From Gordionus sp. m RMFG-2023 (taxonomy: Eukaryota; Nematomorpha; Gordioida; Chordodea; Parachordodidae): a stretch of DNA of 64,000 bases. A program made the translations under genes and the position numbers. The DNA is taken from contig NC_088777.1 of the NCBI RefSeq assembly GCF_954871325.1, positions 930,001 to 994,000 on the forward strand. The letters are read 5' to 3'. The notes under the pieces are model-generated. The model saw only the letters and a program-made list of their open reading frames with translations. It made no database searches and was not told the origin of the DNA. Below are positions 46,946 to 58,763 of this stretch, in pieces (position 1 is the stretch's first letter; each line of letters opens with the position of its first letter).

Positions 46946-47999
46946 ATGAAATATTCATATGTTACTATCTTTTTGTTAATTATCCTAATGAACAATATAT
47001 TTCATTTAGATAGCCGTATTGTTAAATCCGAAATGGACAAAGGTATTTTACATCAGAATGGTCCAGAAAAACTAAATAAGTAAAACAAAATATATTTAGA
47101 TATCAAATAATTTATACCTTTTTTTAAACCAAGAAAGGCAAAACAAAACTGCTGAACAGGGTTATACAGGCACAGTGTAGACACTATAATTAACTAAAAT
47201 CCCTTATCAAATTCTAATTTAAATTATGATTTTTTTTAAATATGGGTAGGGGTTATTTAGTGATCTCACTCTTTGATCGTTAAACTTCAAATAGTAATTA
47301 ATATGTATAATATATGATTTTTAGGCATGGTCATAATTTTTTTAAGTGCAGGAATTAAAGCTCTCACAGACCACACTTTTGAAGGGCTTCCCGCTTTTGA
47401 TTGGCCTTCAGCCGGGTTTCCTTAGCCTATATATAGCTAGGAAAATATTTTTATATAGGATAGGACGTTAAATTTTAATATAATACAACTTAATATTATT
47501 TATAAAAAATTAATTTTTTAGATATTATAATCAATAATTTTAAGGTCACAATTAATTAGTAATTATAAAAAAATTTGCGCTTCTTTAAGACTCGTATTTG
47601 GCTTACATTTCATTTATTAAATAATATTTTTGGTTTATATTATTCCTAGTCATTAGTTTTAGATGCAAGCCTTAAGATTTTGCTCATAAGTGGCACCACA
47701 ACTGTTTTAACATCTATTAAAGAAATCTCGAGGCTTAGACCTTATTTTTCTGGCTAAAATATTGAGTTGGCCGTTCTTAAATAAACGATTCAAATAGAGC
47801 CATTCACCCATACTACCTCACTCCCCTTACAACCTGTATCATCTAAATTTTATTTTAACAAAGTAAAGATAAGGAATTGCATTTAATCAAATCAGTGATG
47901 AAGAGGGCGACAACATGCTCAAGTAGTTTAGATTCGTGCGTATTCCTGCCATGTTGTGAGGGACTATGCAATTCAGACTTTCAATGTCCTGCTGCATAG
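46946..47999 (+). CDS. Secreted cystine-knot (ICK-like) peptide precursor, two exons
   Basis: Exon 1 starts at ATG 46946, about 43 bases after TATATAAA, and encodes a signal peptide MKYSYVTIFLLIILMNNIFH followed by LDSRIVKSEMDK. The distal exon ends at TAG 47997-47999 and encodes VMKR, then a 30-residue peptide (codons 47907-47996) beginning ATTCSSSLDSC and ending NSDFQCPAA. Its six cysteines are spaced C-X6-C-X4-CC-X3-C-X5-C, the inhibitor-cystine-knot pattern of secreted arthropod peptides. Two splice choices keep frame. One joins 46946-47042 (AAAG then GTATTT) to 47896-47999 (acceptor ATCAAATCAG), giving 66 residues. The other joins 46946-47079 (AATAA then GTAAAA) to 47864-47999 (acceptor AACAAAG), giving 89 residues. 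Both retain signal peptide, propeptide, dibasic KR and knot. The intron holds a hAT MITE. The role is unknown: neuropeptide, antimicrobial or effector. It looks intact. I know of no exact match. Confidence 0.6.
47655..47815. mobile_element. hAT-like MITE within the cystine-knot gene intron
   Basis: GATGCAAGCCTTAAGATTTTG, GAAATCTCGAGGCTTAG, TTTTTCTGGCTAAAATATTG and the worn right terminus match the family. Its right end lies about 50 bases before the nearer acceptor. Confidence 0.65.
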
Positions 48000-48133
48000 G
48001 AAGGGCCCTAGCTTATGTGTTTAATTTATATAATTATAATTTAAATTTCCCTCATATTATTTTGCATAGGAAGGGCTCTAGCTTATGTGTTTAATCTATA
48101 TAATTATAATTTAAATTTCCCTCATATTATTTA
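47994..48133. repeat. 70-bp tandem duplication abutting the cystine-knot stop codon
   Basis: Unit GCATAGGAAGGGCCCTAGC ... TTTCCCTCATATTATTT occurs twice with a 70-base period and only two or three differences. The first unit begins with the last Ala codon and the stop of the peptide gene; the second is in its 3' flank. Confidence 0.88.
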
Positions 48134-48853
48134 TCAGTTGTAACAAAATTTATGTAAAATATTACTATTTTTTTAACCACTCATGGTGATTAGCATTATT
48201 TATTCATTGTTATTAATCTAATCAAATATTGTGTAATGCGTTTATTTTATAAGATCTTGTTTTAAAATTGTCTTTACATTATTTTTGCCATATATTAGAT
48301 CATATTTATATAAACAAACTTTATTTAAAATTCTCCATATTAAAGCGACCATGCAATATTCTATATTCTTACCAAATTTTAAAATAGATATAAAATTAAT
48401 AATAGCAGAAACAACTGCAAATAATGATATTAGACAAAATGTTACATAATATATTTAAATTTTCTTTTATGAGGGATAGGGAAATTAGGCATAAGATCAG
48501 TAGATAATAGTTGCTAAAATTCTCATAGTAAAATTACCGAAAATAAAAATACAATAGATAAAATGTAATATTTTCTATTTAGGACAATTATATATTATTT
48601 TATATAATATAGTAATAGCAATTCAAATGTTATATTAAGCATTTTTTTTGTGTTAATTATATCCACTATAATAAACATTACTTTTCACAAAAGTAATTCA
48701 TTCAGTATATTGCAATGATTTATGACTAATAACCAATAAAATATGTTCCCCACATATATATATATTGATGAAATTTATCGATTGTGAACATTATTGTCAA
48801 AGTCTCTCAATCAATATTATCTTTTTTTTGAGCCGCTAATGCGTTTCTTGCAG
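48134..48853. other. AT-rich spacer
   Basis: Nothing supported apart from the pyrimidine tract leading into the next candidate exon. Confidence 0.4.
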
Positions 48854-49052
48854 GTATACAATAGGTTCTTCGGGAAGCGTCACAAGAAATACGCTAGGAA
48901 TATCTGGTGAAATAAATTTATTGTATCCTCTTTTGATAATATATTTAACTTTCTTATATATTTTATATTTGAGCAGACCAACTAATCAACATCTCGTTGG
49001 TCAGCATAAAAAAGAATTAGCATGTAAATTTTTTATATACGACTTATGGTAA
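48854..49052 (+). CDS. Candidate terminal exon with a membrane segment
   Basis: A strong acceptor (T-rich tract, then GCGTTTCTTGCAG) opens a 65-codon frame in phase 1 that ends in TAA at 49050. It reads TIGSSGSVTRNTLGISGE, a hydrophobic stretch INLLYPLLIIYLTFLYILYL likely to span a membrane, then SRPTNQHLVGQHKKELAC and a short tail. Another frame right after the acceptor gives VYNRFFGKRHKKYARNIW and then stops, which superficially resembles an amidation site (GKR). No upstream exon or family could be identified. Confidence 0.3.
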
Positions 49053-50394
49053 ATTCACTATTCCAAGAAACGAACGTAATTCTCTCACATTACGGTTGTT
49101 TTATAATTTTTTTATGGCAACTATCTTATAGTCCATTAGGGTTAATTCATAATTCATCAATGAACTAATCCAAATATCTTGATTGACTTTTTCCCAATTT
49201 TAATTTTATCGTAACTCGTATGTCTAGCCTTAAAACGTCATAATATTTCTCATTAATTATCTCCAGAAATGATAACTTTGTCTGAAATAAACACTGACTA
49301 TAGGAATTTATTTTGACAGGTTTTGCATAAAGCGTAAAAATATTATTGCACGCTAATCAACCCAGAAGAAATTCTTAAATATAGGTAATAATACTTGAGT
49401 AGAAATTTATATTTCGTTAAATATTTGTTTGTTAAAGGAAAATCTCCACATATTCTAATGGCACAGGATTCCTTAAAGATATTTACCACTTGAAGTTGCT
49501 GTAGGATTTATCTTTTTGATAATGTCCTTGGTCTGTCCAAATCAGATTCTAAGGTTCAAGCGGAAATGGAACTCTTCTTTGGTTAAGCACAATCCGAGGA
49601 ATTTTATTTTTTAAAAAAAAAAACCAAATATTTTAATAATATAATATTCCTGTTTGTAGTCACAATTCTCTTACAGAATGAACTTTTTATTTTTATTATG
49701 TTATGATTTAATAAATATTTTTTAAAATTATTAAATTAGTTCGTCAAAAAAAATCAATTTATATTATATGATACCTATTTACAAAATAACATACGATGCT
49801 CTACTAGCATATGAGATATCTATTTTACTGAAATGGAAAATTTTAGTTGGCCTTCCTTCTAATAATTTTATATGTATGATTTTAAGCTGAGTGTTTTCTG
49901 GTATTATAGTCATTTATTATTTAATTTTTTAAAATTATAGTATATTATAAGTTGCATTAATTTTGGAGAGAGTAAGAGCTGTGTAAAATTATGATGGGGG
50001 TTAATTCAAAATATTATAAATTTATTACTGTTGACTCAAAGATTATGACTTGAATATAGTATGTATATACCTCCAAGAACATTATATCCTCAACGTTTCC
50101 ATTCTTAACAAGGATCAAGATTATAAGGATTATCCGCTTATATAATTTTTCGAAAACTGACAAATTTTTGATAGAGAATAGAATTCATTGACTTCCTTTA
50201 TGACTTCAACAAATGAATATTTCAACTTTAATATAAAATTTAATGTATATAATTTGTGGTAAATTGATAGCGAATTAAAATCGTCAAATATTTACAATGA
50301 CTACTTTATTGTTAATCATTTCCTTATAATGAGCGGCTGTTAGTTAATATCTCCTTATAATAACTATCATTTTCAGACGAATTTAATAAATTTT
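49053..50394. other. AT-rich spacer
   Basis: No gene or repeat supported. Confidence 0.4.
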
Positions 50395-51270
50395 ATTGGC
50401 ATATACTTAAGATGATATAAACCCAAAGATTATCCTTACAAAACAATAGTTATTTCAAATTAACCCAATTTTATAAGTAAAATATTAATTGTAATATAAT
50501 TAAGAATTTCTGGATATATTCATAATGATTCCTTTATCAAATACAATTAATTTTATAAATGTGGGATATAAGATAAAATTTTTAAAATAATTTAGGAATA
50601 ATTTGATTTTACCCTATCATTTAATTATAATAAATTAGGTTAAAATAATAAGTACAGAATAAAGTTACATATCCACAAGTGATTAAAATACAATATTCTT
50701 ATTAATATAAATTCGTCGTAGTAGGAAATTCAAATATGTTAGCAAATAATAATAAATTCTCCAATATTAATAAGAAAAAAAACAAAATTGTTATGCTCAT
50801 AAAAATAAAAATACTTAGAATAAATTATTATATAATTATATTGGCATATATTAAAATGATAAAAACCCAATGATTATCCCATAAAAAACAATAGTTATTT
50901 TAAATTAACCCAATTTTATAAGTAAAATATTAAGTGTAATATAATTAAGAATTTCTGGATATATTCATAATGATTCCTTTATCAAATACAATTAATTGTA
51001 TAAATGTGTGGATATAAGATAATATTTTTAAAATAATTTAGGATAATTTGATTTAACCCTATCATTTAATTATAATAAATTAGGATAAAATTAATATGTA
51101 CAGAATAAATTTACATATCCACAAGTGATTAAAATATAATATTCTTATTAATATAAATTAACGTCATAGTAGAAAATTCAAATATGTTAGCAAATAATAA
51201 AAAATTCTACTAATAAGAATAAAAACAAAATTGTTATGCTTAAAAGTAAAAATGCTTAGAATAAATTAAT
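50395..51270. repeat. 445-bp tandem duplication
   Basis: The first unit starts ATTGGCATATACTTAAGATG at 50395 and the second ATTGGCATATATTAAAATG at 50840. Both run through GAATTTCTGGATATATTCAT, ACATATCCACAAGTGATTAA and AAATATGTTAGCAAATAATA to AAAATTGTTATGCT. Scattered substitutions and small indels show it is not brand new. No coding content. Confidence 0.92.
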
Positions 51271-53371
51271 AAAAAATGTATATATTCTAAGAGAATGTTA
51301 TTAATTTTACAAAATCATTCTATGTTTACAAATTTTTTAAGCGAACGTGTTATAGCACTCGTAGTATTTCTAAATTAAGTATCATTCCAAACTTAAAGTG
51401 CCTTACTTCAAACTTTTAAAGGTATATAGGAAATAATTGGATTATACAAAATGTGAATGAAAATTAAATTTTTGTATTTTAACAAAAAAACGAAAAACTA
51501 TATGAATTTTTATGAATATTTTTTTTGTGAGAAAAGGATTTTTTTAAATTTTATTATCGTGGTTCAAACTATAAATTATACATTTGGTATTGTTTTAAAA
51601 TGATGAAAAATATATGTTTTTTGCAATATTGACGTTTGATGCATTTGGTTCAAAAATCTCTTATAACTTAAACTATAATAATTAGTCATAATATACTCTA
51701 TTATTAGTTTTTCTGGTGTTTGGGGATAAATCTAGAAGTAAATTATGAAAAATTTTTTATGTCTGTTTGATAAGGAGTTTGATAATAGAGTCATAAAACA
51801 TTAGATTGACAAGGAGATAAATTTAAATTAAGGGTGAGAGTGAAAGATAAATAGATGTGGGGGATGGCGTAATACGAATGTAATATGGATAAGAAAAGCA
51901 TATAATATAAGGGATTGAATCATACAGTAATAAAATAGAATTTTATGAAGTCAATATATTTTTAGTTATAGTATAAAAGTTAAAATGTTATATATCTAAA
52001 GCAAAAAGTATATATATATTACATTTTGCGGCTAGAAAACGAATTGTGGTATTATAAAATACTATCAAGAAATAAATATAATCGAAGTATTAATAATACT
52101 ACAATTGCTAAATGATATTCTGCCAGAAGTTTGAAATGATACTTTTCTTTACCATTTAAAATTGCATAACTAATTGTAAGTATTGTTTATATAAAAAAGC
52201 AAAATAAACAATTTTTTTTATAATTTATAATACCGTTATGCTGTAGTAGATATGGTTTAAAGTCTATAAAATAATTTTAAAATCGTGGTAACAAACAAAT
52301 TCATTTTATAAATTTTTTTTGTACCTCTATTAAAATTTCTGATGAAGATAAACTTAAAGACTATAACAAATATAAAATTTATATCATATCATATAAATTT
52401 TGTTGTCTACCATCTCTCCGGAATATTTCTGTCGTTCCTATTATGAGGAGATAAATTGATAAAATAATTTGCCTTAATATTTCATTTAGCATTATGATGT
52501 AACAGTCAATTAAGTTTTTAAATTTTATTGATATTAATTTTATATTTTATTATAATATTTCTTTATTATTACAATAATTCTTTCTAAGTGAAATTAAAGA
52601 TAACAATTACATTATTATTAGAAGAAAAATATGTTGATGTAAATTTTTTTATTATTTTTTGATAGAATATCTATATCTTAACACTTGTGCTAATTATTAT
52701 GATAATACAAATAAAATATCGTTTAAAATAGTTGATATGGGCTCAGATGATTATAACTCTGGATCAAAGAAGTCAGAAATATGATCTTGATGGCTTAGCT
52801 AAGAAAAGGGTTAAAAGGAAGTGAATGAAACACTGTCCGACGGAGAAAGTTCCTAACTATATTTAAGTGAGTCTACCCTGAAGGAGGATAGTATGACTTA
52901 AGATCGTCATAGGAAGGTAGGTAGTTATAAAAAAACATTATCGTCTTTTGAATATAATATAAAGGGAAAAGAATATATAGTTTTGATTTGGATTTACATT
53001 AATTTTCTTATTTTCTAATTTTGATTTTATAGAGGGAGGGAGTGATAAAATCTAAAAGAGGTCGGGAGTACAATCTGAAGGTGGTATCTAGGATAAAATA
53101 TTTTTAGGGAGTAGGGGAAAATATTTTGGTGTAAAAGTCTCTAGTTACATTAAATCGTAGCATTGGGGTCCACTTTAAAATCAAGCTATAGAATTGTACA
53201 ATTTTTTTTTTAAATATGAGAATAAATTCAATTGAATTAAATATGATCATACCTAAGGATATTATTAGAATCCCACTTATATGGTCTGTATTATTTAATA
53301 TAATCATATTTTAAAATTAAATCCATATATTCTTACCCAAATGGGAATTAAACTTTTATTAGCTATCGGTT
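51271..53371. other. AT-rich spacer with one GC-richer tract
   Basis: 52735-52925 is less AT-rich and carries broken but protein-like frames (ATGGGCTCAGATGATTATAAC; QKYDLDGLAKKRVKRK; VNETLSDGESS) in different registers. It may be a decayed exon or repeat; not assigned. Confidence 0.35.
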
Positions 53372-53442
53372 TAGTGTTGTTTAAACGGTTCGGTTTGAGT
53401 CGATTTTTAAAAAAACGGATAACTCAAAAGAGCGGTTTAAAC
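53372..53442. mobile_element. hAT-like MITE terminal fragment
   Basis: TAGTGTTGTTTAAACGGTTC, then GTCGATTTTTAAAAAAACGG and AACTCAAAA, is one terminus of the family. It produces part of the 67-codon plus frame at 53341-53544, which is therefore not a gene. Confidence 0.6.
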
Positions 53443-56400
53443 GTAAACATCACTGTATATGGATTTCTAAGTGAAAATAATATTTTTCTAAGCAAAAAAA
53501 TGTTTTACCAAAATATTCTTTTATCGCAGCTTTTAAAATGTTAAATAATATGAAATATTTATTTTTAAAAAATTAGTAGAATTTTTTGGAATGAGATGAT
53601 AGGATGTTCCGGTGCTAAAATACTTGGATTCGTGTTATTTAATATTTCATACAATTTGCTATAAGTTTAAAAAAGTAAATAATATTGACAATCAACAAAT
53701 AGAATTTTACTATGAAAATATTATGAGCCTGCAAGAAAAATTCATGTCCAATTTATGTGTATAAGGTTTTGGATGAGTGGATGTTTGTTTAAGTCATTAT
53801 GGCATCTTTTTGGAAATATTTAGAAAAAAAGGCAACGATAACAGAAGTCATTTAGTCGGTTTGCTAACAACAAGATGAACATATTCATAAAATCTCTTTT
53901 TGTCATAGTATCAAATCTTAAAGTAATTCAATAAACTTTTTGTAATATTGAGAGTATATTATCAATATTTTCTGTAAATTTTAATTAAATTCTATGGACT
54001 TGGTCTAAAGTTATGGATATTCAAAATTTGTACTGGAACATGTATTCAAGCTAATGGCGGTCAACATCAAGTTTGAAGTATAACATTTGAGACAAATTAG
54101 TTTCAAATGTTAATTTTTTGAAATATTTTTTGTGTCGATTTGTAAAGCTTAACAAAATATAATCAATTTTTACATGTTAGAAAGTTCGACTATGTTTTCT
54201 AATGTTTAATAAAATTTTGCAGAAAGCATTGAAAATTACTAAATCAAAAAAGAATATCAGTTCAATTGGAACACAGTGCATATGAAAATTATTCAAATTT
54301 TACTTACATGATTTATTAAGTTCTATAGAAAAAAATTAATGCGTAATCGTTTTATTTTTATGAATATAAGCATATTTGGATGATATTTTAGATTTAATAT
54401 TTAGAAACTTCGCGATCTTGAAAATTAACACGGGTTCGTATTTAAAATAATTCGAGCTAATTATATCAATTTCATATCCTCAGTTAGACGATTATACTTT
54501 ATAAGTTATATTTTATATAATTTTATATAAAATGATTACCTTTTAAAACAATTGTAACTCATATTTTGTTAACAACATTAAAAGAAAATTAACAATATTT
54601 TACTAAGGGAAAACGTAAATAATATAAATTGCGTTTAAAACTTATTTTTTTAAAAATATAATTTTTCATTTGTAATTGATTTATTATTCAAATAATTTAA
54701 TATTATATTGGTGTTGTCATTCAAATCGTCGATATTTTTTACCATGTAGAATATTATAAACACTTTACACACAAATATTAAAAATAAGTTTTAAATAAAA
54801 TTTTATAGGCTTGAATAAAATAATATTTTATAGGCTTGATCAGATATTCCTAAAGTTAAGATGATATTTCAGGTTAGAATAACACTTAACAAACTTATTG
54901 CTACTTTTTACAAGGTCTAGCTCATATTTTATGCTCCCAGAAAATAATGATTAATGATATATTTTTTCCAAATATCATATTATTAAAGAATATATGAAGT
55001 GTTATTTTAGTTTTTGGCTATTAAATTCCTACATTTTTTTTTAAAAAAACTGGCGAACGGTTCGATGTCAATTTTTAAAGATTGTGCAGGTGAAATCTTA
55101 AATTTATAAAGAATAAGTTATTTCGAATTGGCTCAAACTATACAAATTATTTAATATCAGCCATCTCGGCTTATTTTTTTCTAAAATATACCTTATTATA
55201 ATTAGCAATAACCTACTTTGATTGAACGCAGAACTCGATACAAGTACTATAAAATATAAATATAGAAGCACATCTAGTGAATATGAAATATGGATTTAAT
55301 TGTGAATATATGACTAGAATTTTATAATATATCGGATCTTCTAAAATAAATTATTTTATAAAATTTAAAATCTTTTATGTGCTTCTTCTTATAAAATGGA
55401 CAAAATTATTATTTTTTATATTAATATATAAATGAATTAATCTATCATATAATTATATTTAATTATTTAATAAAAAATATTATTTTTATTATTAATTATA
55501 TCTATAAATAAGGATGAATTACATTGATAAATCAACATGAGTATGAAACCCACTCTAAGATTTTTCTAAAATTATTTACTAGAGTTTGCTTATACAACTT
55601 CAAACAGTAGCTGAAATACGGGCCTCTATAGGTGAAAAAATTTGGGCAGGCAAAATTCTCTATATTTAATTTTAGATATCATCGGATATAATTGAGCTTA
55701 GACGTCATTAAAATGCCTATATATATATAACATAATGGGATGACTTTAACGTTACACAATGTTAAATATTGTTAAAAAGTTTTAATGTTTCAAAAACGGG
55801 AAATTGAAAACCGGAAATGATCCAAATTTTGTTTCTCTAAAATTTAATTTTATGTATAATATAAGATTAATTAATAAATATGTCAGGCCAAATATTGGTT
55901 TATGAGATGGGGCTATTTAATCATTAATAATCAATTATAAAATTTTGTAATAAACATTTGATTAATCATTAATTATAGTATTTTTTAATCAAAATCTTTT
56001 AAAAATTTTATTATTTTATGTATTTAAATAAAAGATAAAAAAATGTAGAGGGGGGAGGGAAGGGAGTCGGTTGGCTATTGTTAATTTATATAATATATTT
56101 TTTTCGTTAAAATTTGCAATTTGTTATTTTCTTGATATGGTAGATTACAATCCATTCAATTTGGATAAACATATACGTATTGGATGATACAGAATAATTC
56201 ATTAACAATTAAGCATAAAAATTTGCAGTAGCTGATATAAAAAGATTATGTTGCATCCACAACTAGAGGGTAAAACTTTTTTATCATGCATAGCGTAAAA
56301 AACCTCGCCCAGATTAAAACCATATCGAAAGCTATTAAATATAAAAATAATAACCAAATATTATTATACAAAATTATTAAACAAATATATTTCTTATCAT

Positions 56401-58254
56401 TTAATATATAGATTATCTATTCCATACTATAAGCGAAGGATTTTATCAGGTAGTGTTAAAGAACACTATATTTTAATGTTTACTTTATATGAGGAAAAAA
56501 GTCTACGTTAATATATATTAAATGCCAGTAGAAGTTTTATGGGATCATCTCCCTAAATTGTATATAGGTTTTTAATTCTAAATGTTGGTATTTTATTAAT
56601 CTATAATTATACTAAAGAAATTGATAAATATGACATTGAGCACTAATTTATAATAATGTTAAAAGAATTTTATTGGTTTATTTGCCATCTTATTCTATTA
56701 TTAATTTAATTTATAACATTAAATAAGCTTTATGTTTAAAGCTTAAATTTTATATATTAAAATTTAAATATTAAATGTTTATTTAACAAACAATATATTT
56801 ATATAAATATTTATAATCTATCTAATAACATAATTTTAAAATTTTATCGTAAAAAAAGCTAAACATCCACCATATGGCTTTCCCCTATTAGGAAATCATT
56901 GTTATTAAACAAATGATCATAGTATCAGGTCTAAGTAAATTTATAAGCAAAATAATATATATTATTTAACATTAATTTCAGAATCTACTTGTTTTAAAGA
57001 ACGATGTAAACAGTTATTTCAAAAAATTAAATTATTTCCTAGAAAATTTATATTTAAAAGATCGGTTATCTTATATATTAATAATCGGCGATTACATGAA
57101 TTATAAAAAAGAAAGCAGTAATATCATTGATCGTAGCTTGCGATATTCAATATCTTTATTAAATTGAAGGCGAAGGTGAGGTAGGGAATAAATAAATAGT
57201 TGATTTAGGAAAAGGGGTTTTCAAAATCCCTGGTCCTTATAATATAAATATAACAATTATGACCTATGTAATTAAAATTATTGCATTTAATAGTTTTAAT
57301 TTAAAAAAATGATCTCATTCTGACTCAAAACCAAAATCCATAATATAAATCACCTATTTTTAAATAAATTTTCTAAATTCTCCTTATCTTATAGGAATAT
57401 TCTAAAATTTATTTATGTGACAAAAAAAAACAACTAAATATATTACTTTTAGGTTCATTTTCTTGTACTATATTAATATTATTATAATGTAAATGTAATT
57501 TCTTAATATTTTTTTATACCTATGTTTAGAGTAACGTCTTCATTTTTCGAACCCATTCCTAATATTTTCAATTATTTTATTATTATATTATAAAATACAT
57601 ACGTATATCTTTAAATAATTTACTTATTGCTATCCACAAATTTGGGCCTTGAAAGATAATTTTAATAAAATTTGAAAAAAAAATATAATATAGCGGCAAA
57701 AAAATATACTCTCTATGTAATAGTCCATATTCATTACGTAATCTATAAGAAGCATAAACATTTGAAGTAATATTTATATTTCATACTGTTTAAGACACCT
57801 ACCATATAAATAGGCAGCATCTACACTCTCTAAATATATATAAAATATGGTATATTATGCTATTATCGAATTTTTCATTGCATAATTCTCAATTAATATT
57901 TAATCTAATATAATACAATTTTCAACTCGGTAATTAATTGAACCTCTTTTTGTATGTATGATATCGCCATCTATAAAATATAAAATATTTGATTTTAATA
58001 TAAAATTCCTTATTTATATTTAAAAAAATACTTTCTCTCTTGCAAACGACATAGACTAAATTATGATTTTTAAAATATTATTCTTCATGCCAAATAATAT
58101 AATTTTGGCTTACAATTAGGATTACTACGTATACAAATCAAGGTCTTCACCACTAAATATGTTTTGGATAATAAAATATTAAATATATACATGTTAAAAT
58201 TTGCCGTTGATTAAAATATTTATTCTAATATAACTTTACATTCAAAAAATATAG
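53443..58254. other. Long AT-rich spacer
   Basis: No frame, splice-bounded exon or repeat terminus stands out in nearly 5 kb. It may be intronic or intergenic. Confidence 0.4.
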
Positions 58255-58284
58255 CTTCTCTCTTTCTCTTTCTTTCTTTTCTTT

Positions 58285-58324
<40 letters not shown>

Positions 58325-58763
58325 TCCTTTCCTTTCCTTCCTTCCTTCCTTCCTTCCTTCCTTCCTTCCTTCCTTCCTTCCTTCCTTCCTTCCTTCCTTC
58401 CTTCCTTCCTTCCTTCCTTCCTTCCTTCCTTCCTTCCTTCCTTCCTTCCTTCCTTCCTTCCTTCCTTCCTTCCTTCCTTCCTTCCTTCCTTCCTTCCTTC
58501 CTTCCTTCCTTCCTTCCTTCCTTCCTTCCTTCCTTCCTTCCTTCCTTCCTTCCTTCCTTCCTTCCTTCCTTCCTTCCTTCCTTCCTTCCTTCCTTCCTTC
58601 CTTCCTTCCTTCCTTCCTTCCTTCCTTCCTTCCTTCCTTCCTTCCTTTCTCTTCCTTCCTTCCTTCCTTCCTTCCTTCCTTCCTTCCTTCCTTCCTTCCT
58701 TCCTTCCTTCCTTCCTTCCTTCCTTCCTTCCTTCCTTCCTTCCTTCCTTCCTTCCTTCCTTCT
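58255..58763. repeat. Long (CTTT)n-(CTTC)n microsatellite
   Basis: CTTT units (to about 58330) grade into roughly 430 bases of almost pure CTTC, with one CTTTCTCTTC interruption near 58645. The purine strand is all A/G, so the tract can adopt triplex (H-DNA) structure. Assembled length may differ from the true allele. Confidence 0.97.

Noticed and set aside
53341-53544. 67-codon plus frame
   Set aside because: Half of it is a hAT MITE terminus; the rest is AT-driven.
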